From a bacterium (lineage in GTDB: Bacteria > CBDUZB01 > JAGLHV01), in the NCBI GenBank assembly GCA_023143305.1, contig JAGLHV010000056.1, positions 1-7,434 on the forward strand: a stretch of 7,434 bases of DNA, given 5' to 3'. Shown piece after piece: positions 5,385 through 7,434 of this stretch. Position 1 is the stretch's first letter. Each line of letters begins with the position of its first letter. The translations under genes were made by a program, and so were the position numbers. The notes under the pieces were generated by a model. It had not been told where the DNA came from. It was given only the letters and a program-made list of their open reading frames with translations, and did not search any database.

Positions 5385-6478
5385 TGATGCAAAACCTCCC
5401 TCAGTTTTTTAATAAATAGTTTATTTTCCCGGGATAACCCAATTGTTATTCTAATATATTCGGGTAACCCGTATTCATCCATTGCCCGTGCAATAATTCC
5501 TTTCTTTAATAACTGCTTAAAAACATTATTACCTTTTCCTACTTTTATAAGCATAAAATTAGCTACTGAAGGAACATATTCTACTCCCATTTTGTTTAAT
5601 GCCTGCTCTATATATCCTCTTCCTTCCGTAACTACCTTTCTTCCTTTTTTAATCTGCTCTTTATCCGAAAAACTAACCCTGGCAGCTATCTGAGATAAAG
5701 AATTGGTATTAAAAGGAGGCCTTATTCTTTCCATATATTCTATTATTCCCTTTATACTCATTCCATAACCAATGCGTAAACCGGCTAAGCCGTAAATTTT
5801 GGAAAAAGTACGCAAAACAATTACCTTCCGATTATTCTTTATATAGGATAAACTATCAGGAAAATCTTTCCGGGTCATATATTCATAATAAGCTTCATCA
5901 AAAACAACAATTATCCTCCCGGGAATACTTTTCATAAAATTCATCACTTCGGTTTTATTCACATAAGTTCCTGTTGGATTGTTAGGATTAGCAATAAAGA
6001 TAACCTTTGTTTTTTTATTTATTGCCTTCTGCATTTGCAATAAATTATGAGTAAAATTCTTCATAGGAATTGTCTTTACTTTACAGGCCATTAATTTACC
6101 AGCCATATAATAACGAATAAAAGCATGAGCAGAAACAATAATTTCATCCTGGGGATTTAAAAAAGTCTTTCCGATAATTTCAATTATTTCGTCCGTACCA
6201 TTACCTAAAATAATATTTTCCATCTTTAATTTTAATTTCTTGGCTAAAACTTCTTTAAGATAGAATCCCCCCCCATCAGGATAACGATGTATTTCTCCTA
6301 ACCCCCTGGCTATAGCTTTTATTGCCCTCGGAGAAGGCCCTAAAGAATTTTCATTAGAAGCTAATTTAAAAACCCTTTTTAATTTTTGTTCCTTTTTTAC
6401 CTGTTCAATAGGCCTTCCCGGTAAATAAGGTTGAAATTCGAAAATATTTTTTCTAATTAAATTTTTAATATCATCCAT
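5375..6478 (-). CDS. hisC: HisC-family PLP-dependent aminotransferase, probably aromatic amino acid transaminase
   Basis: A fold-type I aminotransferase, 367 aa from the ATG at 6478. Motifs: [10 protein letters not shown] (41-50), GNGTDE (92-97), NPNNPTGT (164-171), FDEAYYEY (193-200, cofactor-binding Asp194), [16 protein letters not shown] (224-239, Schiff-base Lys227, phosphate-binding Arg235) and [10 protein letters not shown] (336-345, substrate-carboxylate Arg343). These fit histidinol-phosphate aminotransferase. Its place between pheA and aroF, with no his gene in view, suggests that it transaminates phenylpyruvate and 4-hydroxyphenylpyruvate or prephenate, perhaps as well as histidinol phosphate; HisC enzymes with this dual role are known in Bacillus and Zymomonas. 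Sequence alone does not settle the substrate. A GTG at 6487 would add 3 residues. I prefer the ATG, because GGTG lies 6 nt before it and it sits 1 nt after the pheA stop. Confidence 0.93.
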   Translation of the reverse strand: MDDIKNLIRKNIFEFQPYLPGRPIEQVKKEQKLKRVFKLASNENSLGPSPRAIKAIARGLGEIHRYPDGGGFYLKEVLAKKLKLKMENIILGNGTDEIIEIIGKTFLNPQDEIIVSAHAFIRYYMAGKLMACKVKTIPMKNFTHNLLQMQKAINKKTKVIFIANPNNPTGTYVNKTEVMNFMKSIPGRIIVVFDEAYYEYMTRKDFPDSLSYIKNNRKVIVLRTFSKIYGLAGLRIGYGMSIKGIIEYMERIRPPFNTNSLSQIAARVSFSDKEQIKKGRKVVTEGRGYIEQALNKMGVEYVPSVANFMLIKVGKGNNVFKQLLKKGIIARAMDEYGLPEYIRITIGLSRENKLFIKKLREVLHQCF

Positions 6479-6479
6479 C

Positions 6480-7434
6480 TTAGCCACCCCGTGGATATGA
6501 ACCTAAAACCTTCACTAAAAAAGATTGTTTTTCCAATAAGTTTAAAGTACGCTGAACTTTAGCATCTTTTATATGCCCATTAAAATCAACAAAAAAGATA
6601 TAATCCCAAACTTTTTTACCACTTGGCCTGGATTCAATTTTAGTTAAATTTACCCCATTCTTCTGAAAAGGAATCAACATATCATGTAATGCTCCCACCC
6701 TGTCTTTTACGGAAAACATTACCGAAGTCTTGTCCTTACCACAAGATGGAGAATCTTTTTCTCCAATCACTAAAAATCGGGTAAGATTATCTGTTTTATC
6801 CCCGATATTACGTGCCACTATCTTAAGATTATATAAAGTAGCAGCCTGGTAAGAAGCAATGGCTGCGGTATCTGCTCTTTTACTCGCTAATTGAGCAGCA
6901 CAAGCAGTAGAGGCTACCTCTACCAATTGAACATTGGGAAGGGTTTTTTCCAGCCAGTTCCTGCATTGAGCAATAGGTTGAGAGTGAGAACAAACTTTTT
7001 TTATTTTATTTAAATCTTCATTTTTAGCAAGAAGATTGTGCGATATTTCCAGCATTAATTCCGCACAAATCTTTAAATCCGAATCGATAAACATATCCAG
7101 AGTATGATTAACCACCCCTTCTGTTGAATTTTCAATGGGTACTAATCCATAATCAACTCTCTTTCTTTCAACTTCATTAAATACATCTTTAATACTTTTT
7201 ACCGGTATTAATTCAGCCGACCTTCCAAAATTTTTAACCGCCGCTAAATGAGTAAAAGTCGCTTCAGGTCCTAAATAGGCAACTTTTAATTTTTTCTGCA
7301 CAGACCGGCATAAATTAAAAATTTCCTGAAAAATATTTCCTAAAGCTTTATTGGAAATCGGGCCTTTATTTTTTTTGACCAATCTTTCTAAAATTTCTTT
7401 CTCCCGATGCGGAACATAAAAATATTCATTTTTT
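6480..7434 (-). CDS. pheA: Bifunctional chorismate mutase/prephenate dehydratase (P-protein), 5' end outside window
   Basis: Phenylalanine branch: chorismate to prephenate to phenylpyruvate. The frame stays open to the right edge, giving 317 visible residues. They begin with NEYFYVPHREKEILERL and NKGPISNKALGNIFQEI (about 20-36), the typical C-terminal part of an AroQ chorismate mutase domain. The Leu of ERLVKKN is encoded by TTG (7382), which should not be taken as the start. The prephenate dehydratase domain follows: VAYLGPEATFTH (51-62), PIENSTEGVVNHT (99-111), SHSQP (139-143) and the catalytic TRF (218-220). A C-terminal ACT domain carries GALH (247-250) and ESRP (257-260), the motifs for phenylalanine binding and feedback inhibition. 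The stop TAA (6482-6480) lies 1 nt before the aminotransferase ATG. It is the first gene of the visible operon; the promoter and true start are outside the window. Confidence 0.96.
   Translation of the reverse strand, partial: KNEYFYVPHREKEILERLVKKNKGPISNKALGNIFQEIFNLCRSVQKKLKVAYLGPEATFTHLAAVKNFGRSAELIPVKSIKDVFNEVERKRVDYGLVPIENSTEGVVNHTLDMFIDSDLKICAELMLEISHNLLAKNEDLNKIKKVCSHSQPIAQCRNWLEKTLPNVQLVEVASTACAAQLASKRADTAAIASYQAATLYNLKIVARNIGDKTDNLTRFLVIGEKDSPSCGKDKTSVMFSVKDRVGALHDMLIPFQKNGVNLTKIESRPSGKKVWDYIFFVDFNGHIKDAKVQRTLNLLEKQSFLVKVLGSYPRGG

Overview
The window comes from an AT-rich genome and is coded almost entirely on the minus strand. A lipoprotein with a lipobox and an outer-membrane beta-barrel protein ending in Phe indicate a diderm (Gram-negative-type) bacterium. 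TAA and TGA serve as ordinary stops, so the standard code applies. Low GC, many A-runs and lysine-rich proteins, and a compact pheA-hisC-aroF-tyrA-aroA cluster would suit an uncultured diderm lineage such as Omnitrophota or a relative. That placement is a guess from style, not a demonstrated assignment.

Right part (about 2151-7434, read right to left): a tightly packed aromatic amino acid operon. The order of transcription is pheA (chorismate mutase/prephenate dehydratase, 5' end outside the window), a HisC-family aminotransferase, aroF (Thermotoga-type DAHP synthase with an N-terminal regulatory domain), tyrA (prephenate or arogenate dehydrogenase) and aroA (EPSP synthase). Neighbouring genes overlap or lie 1 to 10 nt apart, so they are probably co-transcribed and translationally coupled. 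The set covers the first step (AroF), the sixth step (AroA), both branch enzymes after chorismate (PheA, TyrA) and the closing transamination (HisC family). aroB, aroC, aroD, aroE and aroK are not in the window. The regulatory domains seen on AroF (ferredoxin-like) and PheA (ACT) suggest feedback control at the entry and at the Phe branch.

Left part (1-2150): three envelope genes with longer intergenic gaps (148-169 bp). They are an unrecognised 297-aa lipoprotein, a 208-aa predicted 8-stranded outer-membrane barrel, and the start of a second, nearly identical barrel gene cut by the left edge. The two barrel genes are a tandem duplication with a 796-bp period. The three gaps hold most of the unexplained signal: a 12-nt perfect match to the anti-Shine-Dalgarno sequence far upstream of the lipoprotein start, a GAAAGGAGG element upstream of barrel gene A, a hairpin with a 14-bp perfect stem between the barrel genes, a 10-mer shared by two of the gaps, and several palindromes.

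Most of the window is a recognisable biosynthetic operon. I see no mobile element, CRISPR array, tRNA, rRNA or defence system. The parts most worth a second look are the untranslated regions of the envelope genes, the barrel duplication, and the lipoprotein of unknown family.
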